A DNA stretch of 64,000 bases from an uncultured Oleispira sp. (GTDB lineage Bacteria > Pseudomonadota > Gammaproteobacteria > Pseudomonadales > Oceanobacteraceae), in contig CAJVZR010000006.1 of assembly GCA_913019965.1 (NCBI GenBank), positions 1 through 64,000 on the forward strand. Reading direction: 5' to 3'. Every line of letters starts with the position of its first letter. The stretch's first letter is position 1. Position numbers and translations under genes: made by a program. The notes under the pieces were generated by a model. The model was given only the letters and a program-made list of their open reading frames with translations, had not been told where the DNA came from and made no database searches. Below, one piece after another: positions 18,304 to 25,792 of the stretch.

Positions 18304-18926
18304 TGATTAGAAGCGGTTGTTTAGTCTTAGTCATGATTTTATTAACTGCTTGTAGTGGCAATATAATTGATGAGGCTAGAAATAGGACAATTCAGAAAGA
18401 ATTCGCATTTTCTTCAGTTGATACCTATTACATCGGTGTGGACGATATGCTGCAGATTAATGTTTGGAAGAACCCTGATATATCAGTCACTGTGCCTGTT
18501 CGTCCCGACGGTAAAATTTCGGTCCCCCTTGTGGGGGATGTGGTTGCTGGCGGAAAAGAACCGATGGCCGTCGCCAAAGAAATTAGAATTGCACTGGCAA
18601 AATATATTCGTGAACCTCAGGTTGCAGTGATTCTGACGCAATTAAATAGCCATGAATTTATTTCTAGAGTGAGAATTACCGGGGCTGTTAATACACCATC
18701 ATCAATCCCTTTTAGGCAAGGCATGACCGTACTCGATGCCATGCTACAAGCTGGGGGCGTGAATGATTTTGCCGCAGCTAACAGTGCGCGTCTTTATAGG
18801 AAGGAAGGGAGAATTACCGCGGAATATGATGTATATCTGAATGATATTCTGAATACGGGTCAGTTAGAAACTAATTATATGTTGCTTCCCGGAGACATTA
18901 TCACGGTTCCAGAGCGGTTATTCTAA
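18300..18926 (+). CDS. Wza-like polysaccharide export lipoprotein
   Basis: 208-residue outer-membrane polysaccharide export protein. Lipoprotein signal with lipobox LTAC (Cys about 19). The poly-export domain (YYIGVDDMLQINVWKNPDISVTV, VRPDGKISVPLVGDVVAGGKE) is followed by a SLBB domain (RVRITGAVNTPSSIPFRQGMTVLDAMLQAGG) and a closing LLPGDIITVPE. The short length matches XrtA-associated export proteins rather than full-size Wza, so the outer-membrane channel probably needs the beta-barrel protein encoded three genes downstream. The start codon overlaps the stop of the preceding gene (ATGA), which means translational coupling. Confidence 0.92.
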   Translation: MMIRSGCLVLVMILLTACSGNIIDEARNRTIQKEFAFSSVDTYYIGVDDMLQINVWKNPDISVTVPVRPDGKISVPLVGDVVAGGKEPMAVAKEIRIALAKYIREPQVAVILTQLNSHEFISRVRITGAVNTPSSIPFRQGMTVLDAMLQAGGVNDFAAANSARLYRKEGRITAEYDVYLNDILNTGQLETNYMLLPGDIITVPERLF

Positions 18927-18935
18927 AGGTGCTTT

Positions 18936-20453
18936 ATGTCGAATATTCCTAAACAAGTATTAAGCGCTGTATTGAAAGAAACTTGGCGGCATAGAAATTT
19001 ATCCGTATTTATTCTAGTTGCGATTGCCTTGTCTATTCTAATACTCAGTTTGAACTGGCCAAAAGTCTATGTATCGACTTCTGTGATCGAAGTTGATGAA
19101 CAAAATATTTTAACGCCATTATTAGAAGGCAGTGCGGTAGCGACGGCGGTGAAGGACCATGCTCGAAATGCCAAACAACTGCTATTCAGCAAGCGATCTA
19201 AAGAAAATGTGATCAACAAAATGGTTGAGCAAACGAGTCTGATGACGGACAAAGAAAAAGAACAGCTTTGGGAGTCGATACAAGATAATGTATTTGTTTC
19301 GAATATGGGGGGCAATTTAATTGAAATATATTATCGCTCTGTAGATCCTCAGCGAGCGATGTTTTTAGCCGTCACACTGACTGAATTCTTTATAACGGAA
19401 AGCGTTGAAGAGAAACGCAGAGAAAGTGAAGGCGCGTATCAATTTATCGCCGATCAGGCGGACGAATATCATAAAAAACTATTGGCTTCAGAGGAAGCAC
19501 TTAAAACATTCCGTTCAGACAACCTGGGTGCCAGCCCAGCAAGTTCTGCTGTAGTGAATGATCGTATTTTAGAATTGCAGCGTTCAATTGAGCAAAGCAA
19601 TCTGGCTCATAATGAAGCCCAAATAAGAATGGAGAACATTGATGCTCAACTCTCCGGTGAAGCTGAGGTATCGGCTCATTTAACCAGAGAAGGGCAAATA
19701 CAAGAACGCATTAATAGTCTGCAATCTAATCTAGATTCTTTACGTATGACTTATTTAGATTCATATCCTGATGTAATTATTATTAAAGATCAGATCAGTG
19801 CGTTGAAAATTCAAATGGAAAACGTGGGGCAGGAAGAGTCATCAGGCCTGGTCCAAAGTGGAAAGTTAAATCCTTTGTTTCAACAGCTTAGAGGCATGCG
19901 ATCGAAATTCACAACGGAGCTAGCCGCATTAGAAACTCGTATTGCAGAAACGAATCAACTTTTGGTGAAAGAAAAAGCAAGAGCCATGCAGATTAATAAT
20001 GCCATGGCGGTGCATGCTCAATTAACGCGAGATTATGATGGGAATCAAAAGCTATATGAAAAATTATTGAAGCAAAGAGAATCGGCTCGAGTATCAATGA
20101 ATATTGATATTGCCAATCAAGGGATGACTTTAAAGGTAAAAGAAATGGCTGGTTTACCGGTGAACCCTATCGGCATTCAATTCATGCACTTTGCAATACT
20201 TGGCATTTTTGGGTCCTTTTTTGCACCGCTCTTTATTGCGTTTGTGATGAGTCGAATTGAAGTTTCATACCAATCTATAGAAGCATTAAAAGCAGTACAA
20301 GGCCTGCCTGTACTGGGAAGTATCTCTACCTACCATAATCAAAGAGATAAATTTTATATTGGCGTATGGGTGTTTTTAGCGATGTTAATAATTCTTCTGG
20401 TTTATTCATTATATGGATACATCGGTTGGCAAAAACTCACTGGACAGTATTGA
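18936..20453 (+). CDS. Polysaccharide chain-length determinant (Wzz/GumC-like)
   Basis: 505-residue polysaccharide co-polymerase. N-terminal TM helix (about 22-40), a large periplasmic coiled-coil region with repeated heptads (residues about 160-350), a C-terminal TM after the proline-containing LPVNPIGIQFM motif, and one further hydrophobic helix at the end (FYIGVWVFLAMLIILLVYSLYGYIGW). It controls EPS chain length with the exporter. Ten bases downstream of the export gene and two bases upstream of the kinase-like gene. It matches XrtA-associated chain-length proteins. It has no fused kinase domain. Confidence 0.9.
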   Translation: MSNIPKQVLSAVLKETWRHRNLSVFILVAIALSILILSLNWPKVYVSTSVIEVDEQNILTPLLEGSAVATAVKDHARNAKQLLFSKRSKENVINKMVEQTSLMTDKEKEQLWESIQDNVFVSNMGGNLIEIYYRSVDPQRAMFLAVTLTEFFITESVEEKRRESEGAYQFIADQADEYHKKLLASEEALKTFRSDNLGASPASSAVVNDRILELQRSIEQSNLAHNEAQIRMENIDAQLSGEAEVSAHLTREGQIQERINSLQSNLDSLRMTYLDSYPDVIIIKDQISALKIQMENVGQEESSGLVQSGKLNPLFQQLRGMRSKFTTELAALETRIAETNQLLVKEKARAMQINNAMAVHAQLTRDYDGNQKLYEKLLKQRESARVSMNIDIANQGMTLKVKEMAGLPVNPIGIQFMHFAILGIFGSFFAPLFIAFVMSRIEVSYQSIEALKAVQGLPVLGSISTYHNQRDKFYIGVWVFLAMLIILLVYSLYGYIGWQKLTGQY

Positions 20454-20454
20454 T

Positions 20455-21219
20455 ATGAATAAAATTGAACAGGCCATTAGAAAAATATCCGGTGAGAATG
20501 ATATTTTTTCAGAAAATTTTAACTCTTCGTATTCTAGTGTTGAAGAAATCGAGAGAATGGAAAATCATCTTGATTTATCAAATGTCGAATTAAGGAAAAA
20601 GAAAATTATATTTCCTGCGATGAAGGAGAAAAGTTTAGTTAACTCGTTTAGAGACCTTAGAACGCAACTCACGGGAGACCGAGAGAAAAATATAATTATG
20701 GTAACGTCTATTTGTGAAAATTCGGGTAACAGCTTTTTTGCTCGAAATATAGCCGTTGCAACAGCATTTGATGTATCAAAAACGGCGATATTATTTGACT
20801 GCAGTATCGGTTCCAATGACGTCGGCGATCTTTTTGGATTACCTGACGAAAAAGGAATTATTAATTACATTTTTGATAATGAAGCTCGAGTCGAAGATAT
20901 TATTCATGAAAGTGGCATTAAACGTTTAAGAATCATTCCCTTTGGGCGTTCTGAACAGGCCATCGGTGAGCACTTTTCTCATCCTCGATTCCAAAATTTA
21001 CTCTCGCAACTAAAACACAAATACTCTGAAAGGCATTTGTTTATTGATGCTCCCCCGATACTGGAGTCTGCTGATTCACATATTTTACTGAGCTTATGTG
21101 ATCAGGTTGTTTTAGTTGTGCCTTATGGAAGAGCTAATTTGTCAGATATTCAAGCCGCAACAGATATAATAGGTAAGGATAAGTTTAAAGGCGTTGTTTT
21201 TAATGATTATATTAAATGA
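20455..21219 (+). CDS. Tyrosine-autokinase-like ATPase with degenerate nucleotide-binding loop
   Basis: 254-residue homologue of the BY-kinase/ParA-like ATPases that pair with Wzz proteins. Usual BY-kinases have Walker A of PGEGKS type; here the aligned stretch is ENSGNS (within MVTSICENSGNSFFARNIAV), so the essential Lys is Asn. The Walker A' Asp pair reads LFDCSIG, with the second Asp changed to Ser. Walker B (LFIDAPP) is intact. The C-terminus has only one Tyr (NDYIK), not a Tyr cluster. It may be a non-catalytic partner of Wzz. The ATG at 20455 follows the wzz stop by two bases; the track start at 20413 would overlap wzz by 41 bases. Confidence 0.82.
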   Translation: MNKIEQAIRKISGENDIFSENFNSSYSSVEEIERMENHLDLSNVELRKKKIIFPAMKEKSLVNSFRDLRTQLTGDREKNIIMVTSICENSGNSFFARNIAVATAFDVSKTAILFDCSIGSNDVGDLFGLPDEKGIINYIFDNEARVEDIIHESGIKRLRIIPFGRSEQAIGEHFSHPRFQNLLSQLKHKYSERHLFIDAPPILESADSHILLSLCDQVVLVVPYGRANLSDIQAATDIIGKDKFKGVVFNDYIK

Positions 21220-22442
21220 GATTTCTTTTCACTATTCTTCTTGTTAGTTGTCCTCTGATGAATACATTTTCTTCTACCGTAGGGTCTGGTGAAGTTGAAT
21301 TGGGTATTGGTCGTAATAATGAGCAAGTTAATGCGGGGATAGGAATGCGATATAACATGAAAAGGTTAGCTAGCAATCATCAAACCTACCTAACCACGAG
21401 GGCTCAATTGGGTGGTGATCAAGGCCGCGCGCTTATTGCTACCGCAGCACACGAGTTTCAATATCAAGCTTCGTTTATTGAGAACGACTTGAACCATGTG
21501 ATGACATTCTATAGCCCTAGGCTTTCATGGTTAAGTGGATTATCTCACCGGTTAAATTTTAATGATGGTTTAGATGATGAAGAAGCTGATAATGAAATTA
21601 TTTCTACAGACTATAGTAATACCAATGAATCTTGGAGTATCACTACGGGCCCTGAATTTCAATATGGATTAGGTGCTTGGTTTAATAGTCTTATGGCTGC
21701 GAAAATTTCAAGAGCCTATGCTCAGGAGTATTTTACCGACGAATCGTTACTTTCTTTAGATATTACGAAATCTGTTGGGCATATTACTCAATTATCATTA
21801 TCTATTAGAAATATATGCTCGACCAATGAAAATCCCTTGGTTGACGACTTTTGTCGAGATGAATTAAGTCTTGGTTTTGAGACTGGTAAAAAGGATTTTG
21901 GCTACGCTTTTGACTATGGGTATTCAAAAGATAATGATGTATTAACGGATATCTATTCGGCGAGTAGCTATTTTAACCTAAACTCGACCAGCATTATGAC
22001 CTTTAGTGCTTATCGTTTAGTCGATAGGATTGGTATCAAAGATGATTTAGAAAATAATAATTATTCTTCTGTTAAGCTTGGCCGTATTGCTAATTTTTTA
22101 TATGAACGTGGTAGAACTCGAATAGAAATCAATGGCCGTAGGGTTAATTCAGATAATCGTATAAATAAAGAAATAAAGGAAGATGCTTCAATATTCTATG
22201 ATTTTAGACTGAGCTCTTGGGCTTGTACAGCTTGTCGTTTAGCGCTGTCTCATGAATATTCAAGGTTCAATTTAGCACTAGAGCAAAATATTTCATCGGT
22301 GGGGTTTAATAAAAGAAATAATAAGAACATAACCAGTGAAATTTCATTCAGGAAAACAGAAAGAACTGATCAAGACACATTATGGAGTATTAATTATCTA
22401 ATTTCATATAGTGGATCAGCCACGGTTTTGTCAGATAGGTAA
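21216..22442 (+). CDS. Outer-membrane beta-barrel protein of the EPS secretion locus
   Basis: 408-residue protein with a short signal peptide (MRFLFTILLVSCPLMNTFSS) and alternating polar/aromatic beta-strands to the end (for example YLTTRAQLGG, LSLGFETGKKDFGYAFDYGYS, TLWSINYLISYSG). Its place between the kinase-like gene and the ExeA-like ATPase gene is that of the PEP-CTERM-associated outer-membrane protein (TIGR03016 type, from memory). The probable role is an outer-membrane pore or exporter component for the polysaccharide, complementing the short Wza-like lipoprotein. Its ATG overlaps the preceding stop by four bases. Four Cys occur, two in SWACTACRLAL and two in NICSTNENPLVDDFCRDE. Confidence 0.8.
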   Translation: MRFLFTILLVSCPLMNTFSSTVGSGEVELGIGRNNEQVNAGIGMRYNMKRLASNHQTYLTTRAQLGGDQGRALIATAAHEFQYQASFIENDLNHVMTFYSPRLSWLSGLSHRLNFNDGLDDEEADNEIISTDYSNTNESWSITTGPEFQYGLGAWFNSLMAAKISRAYAQEYFTDESLLSLDITKSVGHITQLSLSIRNICSTNENPLVDDFCRDELSLGFETGKKDFGYAFDYGYSKDNDVLTDIYSASSYFNLNSTSIMTFSAYRLVDRIGIKDDLENNNYSSVKLGRIANFLYERGRTRIEINGRRVNSDNRINKEIKEDASIFYDFRLSSWACTACRLALSHEYSRFNLALEQNISSVGFNKRNNKNITSEISFRKTERTDQDTLWSINYLISYSGSATVLSDR

Positions 22443-22448
22443 TTGTGT

Positions 22449-23381
22449 ATGTATTTCGATTTCTTTGGCATGAAGCACGCACCATTCGAATTAACGCCCG
22501 ATATTGATTGTCTGTTTCTTAGTAAACAGCATACCAAGGCGATGGTTTATATGGATTATGCGACTTGGAATGCTGGAGGATTCGTAGTAATTACCGGTGA
22601 AATAGGCTCTGGTAAGACAACGCTAGTAAAATGGTTGTTAAGTAAATCTAAAAACAAGAACCAATGTTTTCATGTTGAATTTACCAACCTAACAGGCAAT
22701 GACTTTTTCATCTATTTATTGAAACAGGTAGGTGTTAGTTATAAAGAGCAAGACAAAATATCACTAGTCTATGCATTGCATGAATACCTAAAAAAGAGCT
22801 CTCGTAATGGGCGACCTTGTTTATTAGTCATCGATGAAGCACAAAATCTAACGGCTGACCAATTAGAAGATATTAGAATGTTAGCGGCATTGGAAGGGAC
22901 TGATGGGCCTCTTTTGCGGATCATCTTGTTAGGGCAGCCTGAGTTGATCAATACCATCCAGTCCACCGAACAATTTAAACAAAGGGTCAAGCTCCACTAC
23001 CATTTGAAAGGCTTGAGTATTGAAGATTTAGAGAAATACATCGAATTTAGAATGGAAAAATCTGGTTATGAAGGCGAAAAATTATTTAACGGTCCGTTAA
23101 TATCTGAAATATTCAGGCACTCTAATGGTATTCCAAGGCTGATCAATAAAATATGTGATGGTTTGCTTATCTGTGCGTATGCAGATGATCGATATATTTT
23201 AGACCCTAAGGATCTAGAATCGATATTGGTAGATCTGATGATCGCAACGGAGAGTAATAAACCGCAACCGCAGAATGTTGTTAAGACCGGGGCTATCAGG
23301 TATGGCGTTTTGTTAGAGCGACTGGCAGTTGCAATAGAAAACCTAAATGAGAATATTGCACTTATTGCAGGTAAAAAATGA
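22449..23381 (+). CDS. ExeA-like AAA ATPase, XrtA-EPS associated
   Basis: 310-residue ATPase of the ExeA/GspA type that accompanies XrtA-linked polysaccharide operons. The N-terminus MYFDFFGMKHAPFELTPDID is the family hallmark. Walker A GEIGSGKTT at about residues 47-55, Walker B LLVIDEAQNL, then LLGQPEL and QRVKLHYHLKGL (sensor and arginine finger region). The track begins at TTG 22443; the ATG at 22449 gives the exact family start. The C-terminal peptidoglycan-binding domain of true ExeA is absent. It probably drives assembly of the envelope-spanning complex; the details are unknown for this family. Confidence 0.88.
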   Translation: MYFDFFGMKHAPFELTPDIDCLFLSKQHTKAMVYMDYATWNAGGFVVITGEIGSGKTTLVKWLLSKSKNKNQCFHVEFTNLTGNDFFIYLLKQVGVSYKEQDKISLVYALHEYLKKSSRNGRPCLLVIDEAQNLTADQLEDIRMLAALEGTDGPLLRIILLGQPELINTIQSTEQFKQRVKLHYHLKGLSIEDLEKYIEFRMEKSGYEGEKLFNGPLISEIFRHSNGIPRLINKICDGLLICAYADDRYILDPKDLESILVDLMIATESNKPQPQNVVKTGAIRYGVLLERLAVAIENLNENIALIAGKK

Positions 23382-24133
23382 GCAGCATTACTGTCTATAT
23401 GTTTCATGCAATAGGGGAGGTCGTTGGCAATGACTGGGCTGACCCTGAGTATTGCTTAAGCAAAGACCTGTTCAAGTATTTTCTATACAAGTCAGGTCGT
23501 GTGTCTAGTTTAGGCAGTGCTATAAACGGTGAAGCTCAATCTCCTTATGTTCTGACGTTTGATGATGGTCATTTGAGTAACTATTGGGCTGGGAAATATA
23601 TCTATGAACATGGTTATGGCAGTGCAGACTTTTTTATTAATCCCGAACATATAGGCAAAGAGAACTATATGACCTGGCCCCAAGTCTGTGAATTATCTCG
23701 ACTGGGTATGGGTATTCAATCACATGGGCTCGATCATAAATATCTTTCTGATTTAAGTGATGCGGATTTAAAAAATCAATTATCCAAAAGTAAAACTATG
23801 ATAGAGCAGCATATTCATAGTCAGGTTAGGTATTTATCCCCTCCGGGTGGTCGCTATGATAAGCGCTGTTTATTCTTCGCTAAAGAGATGGGATATCAGT
23901 CTATTTTAAACTCTGCACCAGGGGTCGTTATTAACCGCTCTAATGCGATCATGCCTCGAATTGCGATAAAAAAAGATTCGGATATTGATGAGCTTTTAAG
24001 GATGACGCATCGATGTAATAGCTCACTGCTTAAGTTGAGAGCTCGATATCAGTTTCTTAAGTTAATGAAGTTGATTTTGGGAAACCAGCTTTACGAAAAG
24101 ATTCGCTGGTATCTGCTAGGAGTAAAAATATGA
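23378..24133 (+). CDS. Polysaccharide deacetylase (NodB/CE4)
   Basis: 251-residue CE4 deacetylase. Motif 1 TFDDGH (catalytic Asp and metal Asp), motif 2 SHGLDHKYL (HxxxH metal ligands), motif 3 RYLSPPGGRYDKR. It would remove N-acetyl groups from HexNAc in the polysaccharide or its lipid-linked precursor. It overlaps the ATPase stop by four bases, as in XrtA-type operons where this enzyme follows the ATPase. There is no signal peptide, so it probably acts on the cytoplasmic side or is retained at the membrane. In the standard cluster a FemAB protein and exosortase XrtA often follow; here they do not. Confidence 0.88.
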   Translation: MSSITVYMFHAIGEVVGNDWADPEYCLSKDLFKYFLYKSGRVSSLGSAINGEAQSPYVLTFDDGHLSNYWAGKYIYEHGYGSADFFINPEHIGKENYMTWPQVCELSRLGMGIQSHGLDHKYLSDLSDADLKNQLSKSKTMIEQHIHSQVRYLSPPGGRYDKRCLFFAKEMGYQSILNSAPGVVINRSNAIMPRIAIKKDSDIDELLRMTHRCNSSLLKLRARYQFLKLMKLILGNQLYEKIRWYLLGVKI

Positions 24134-25260
24134 TACTAATATCCTTTATCCTATGTCTCGTATTTATCGTCTATGTCTATTTGGGGTATCCATCAATACT
24201 TTGGTTTCTCACTAGAAATATTCAGAAACGATACCCAGAGACAGAATATGAAGGAGATATTTCTATTGTGATGGTTGTCTGTAATGAAGCAGACAATATT
24301 ATGAATAAGATAGACAACCTAAAAGAGTTGGAATATAGCAAAGGCGGATTAACGTTCATTATTGTGGATGACTGCAGTGATGATAATACCGTGGATTTAA
24401 TACAATCATCTAATTTTGCTTGCCAGCTCATTCGATCAGATCAACGTTTAGGAAAAGCGAACGGTATTAACCTAGCGATGGAGGCCGCTTCAACGGAGCT
24501 CGTGGCCTTTGTTGATTGTCGTCAGCAACTAGGGTTATCTGTTATCGAGCATCTTTCCTCTTGGTTTGCGGAGGATCCGGCCGTTGGTGCGATCAGTGGG
24601 GAGCTTATGTTTAAACCGGCTTCTAATACCGATTTCTCAGGAGCTGTCGATGGCTATTGGCGCTATGAAAAGTATATTAGAAAGGCGGAAGCGCGATATG
24701 CCAGTGTGCCTGGAGTAACTGGGGCGCTGTATATGCTAAGAGCAAGTACGTTTAAACCGATTGCTATCAATACCTTACTTGATGATGTTCAGATCCCTAT
24801 GGTCTCTGCGAGTCAAGGCTATCGTATTGGTTATGATGATAGAGCTATTGCATGGGATGAGCCTGCTACTTCTATTGAAAAAGAACAGAGGCGTAAGATC
24901 AGAACCCTAGGGGGAAATTATCAATTATTGATGCGTTTTCCTTATTGGGTTGTTCCTTTTTTTCATCCTATCGCTTGGCAGTTTTTTAGCCATAAAATAG
25001 CGCGCTTACTCGTTCCTTTTATAATCCTCCTTTCTATTCTATTAGCATTCATGCTAATGACTAATTACCCGCTTATTGCGATAAGCTATCTCTCTTTATT
25101 AGCGACTGGGTTATTTATAATACCTTTAGCTTATATCTACCCAGAAGTTAGAAGCTTTAAGTTATTGAAGCTGATTGAATCCTTTATTTTAATGAATTGG
25201 TTTTGTTTTTTAGCCTTCTTGTATTATTTCTTTTCTCACCGCGAGGGCGCTTGGAAATAG
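24130..25260 (+). CDS. Membrane glycosyltransferase, GT2 family
   Basis: 376-residue processive-type GT2 enzyme. One N-terminal TM helix (ISFILCLVFIVYVYLGYPSILWFL), a GT-A domain with VMVVCNEADNI, VDDCSDDNT, a DXD-equivalent FVDCRQQ, PGVTGALYMLRAS, a DD motif in LLDDVQIPM and an (Q/R)xxRW-like EQRRKIRTLGGN, then four C-terminal helices. It would transfer a sugar from a nucleotide sugar at the cytoplasmic face, either elongating a lipid-linked unit or synthesising a chain. Start overlaps the deacetylase stop by four bases. A 157-bp gap follows before the next gene. Confidence 0.85.
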   Translation: MILISFILCLVFIVYVYLGYPSILWFLTRNIQKRYPETEYEGDISIVMVVCNEADNIMNKIDNLKELEYSKGGLTFIIVDDCSDDNTVDLIQSSNFACQLIRSDQRLGKANGINLAMEAASTELVAFVDCRQQLGLSVIEHLSSWFAEDPAVGAISGELMFKPASNTDFSGAVDGYWRYEKYIRKAEARYASVPGVTGALYMLRASTFKPIAINTLLDDVQIPMVSASQGYRIGYDDRAIAWDEPATSIEKEQRRKIRTLGGNYQLLMRFPYWVVPFFHPIAWQFFSHKIARLLVPFIILLSILLAFMLMTNYPLIAISYLSLLATGLFIIPLAYIYPEVRSFKLLKLIESFILMNWFCFLAFLYYFFSHREGAWK

Positions 25261-25417
25261 ATCGTTAAGATAATACAAAGTTCAGCTTGAATGTTTAATT
25301 GAATGAGAATACAGCACCAAATTTAAGGTAGCTGATCTATTATAAAAAGAGTGTGGTGCTTGTTAGTGTCTAGCGATAAACGTTGATTGAAAATTAGCAT
25401 CACTCAAGGATTAACTC

Positions 25418-25792
25418 ATGAAAATTGTTGTTAGTATTTTTCTATTTATAAGCTTTTCTGTTCTTTCGGGCTGCCTTCCAGAAGCCTCAAAAAAATCCAG
25501 TGATCCCGACGTTCTTCCTATCGAACCGCAAGACATTAGTTTGAACTGGAGTCCCAATTTTATATTAGAGGACGGTAGTAGTTTTCAACTGATTGAAATC
25601 GAGTCCTATACCCTTTTTTGGGGTCGCTCTCAGGGAAGCTTATTGGAAGAAATTGAGATTCCTTCGGCTGATATTGAAAGCTATGTATTTACGGTAACTG
25701 AAAGTGGCGATTATTATTTTGCTATTGCCGTTAATACCATTTACGGAACATCGAGTGAGCCTTCTAATATTGTTCATAAACAGGTGAATTAG
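25418..25792 (+). CDS. Small lipoprotein with fibronectin-III-like domain
   Basis: Not a recognised family. 124 residues with lipobox LSGC (Cys about 19), a Lys/Ser-rich linker, then about 90 residues that look like one FN3 beta-sandwich (ISLNWSPNFILEDG, YTLFWGRSQGSL, YYFAIAVNTIYGTSSEPSN). Probably anchored to the outer membrane and facing the periplasm or surface. Its stop is followed directly by the ATG of the beta-helix gene, which also ends with an FN3-like domain, so the two are likely to work together on the polysaccharide (inference). Confidence 0.72.
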   Translation: MKIVVSIFLFISFSVLSGCLPEASKKSSDPDVLPIEPQDISLNWSPNFILEDGSSFQLIEIESYTLFWGRSQGSLLEEIEIPSADIESYVFTVTESGDYYFAIAVNTIYGTSSEPSNIVHKQVN

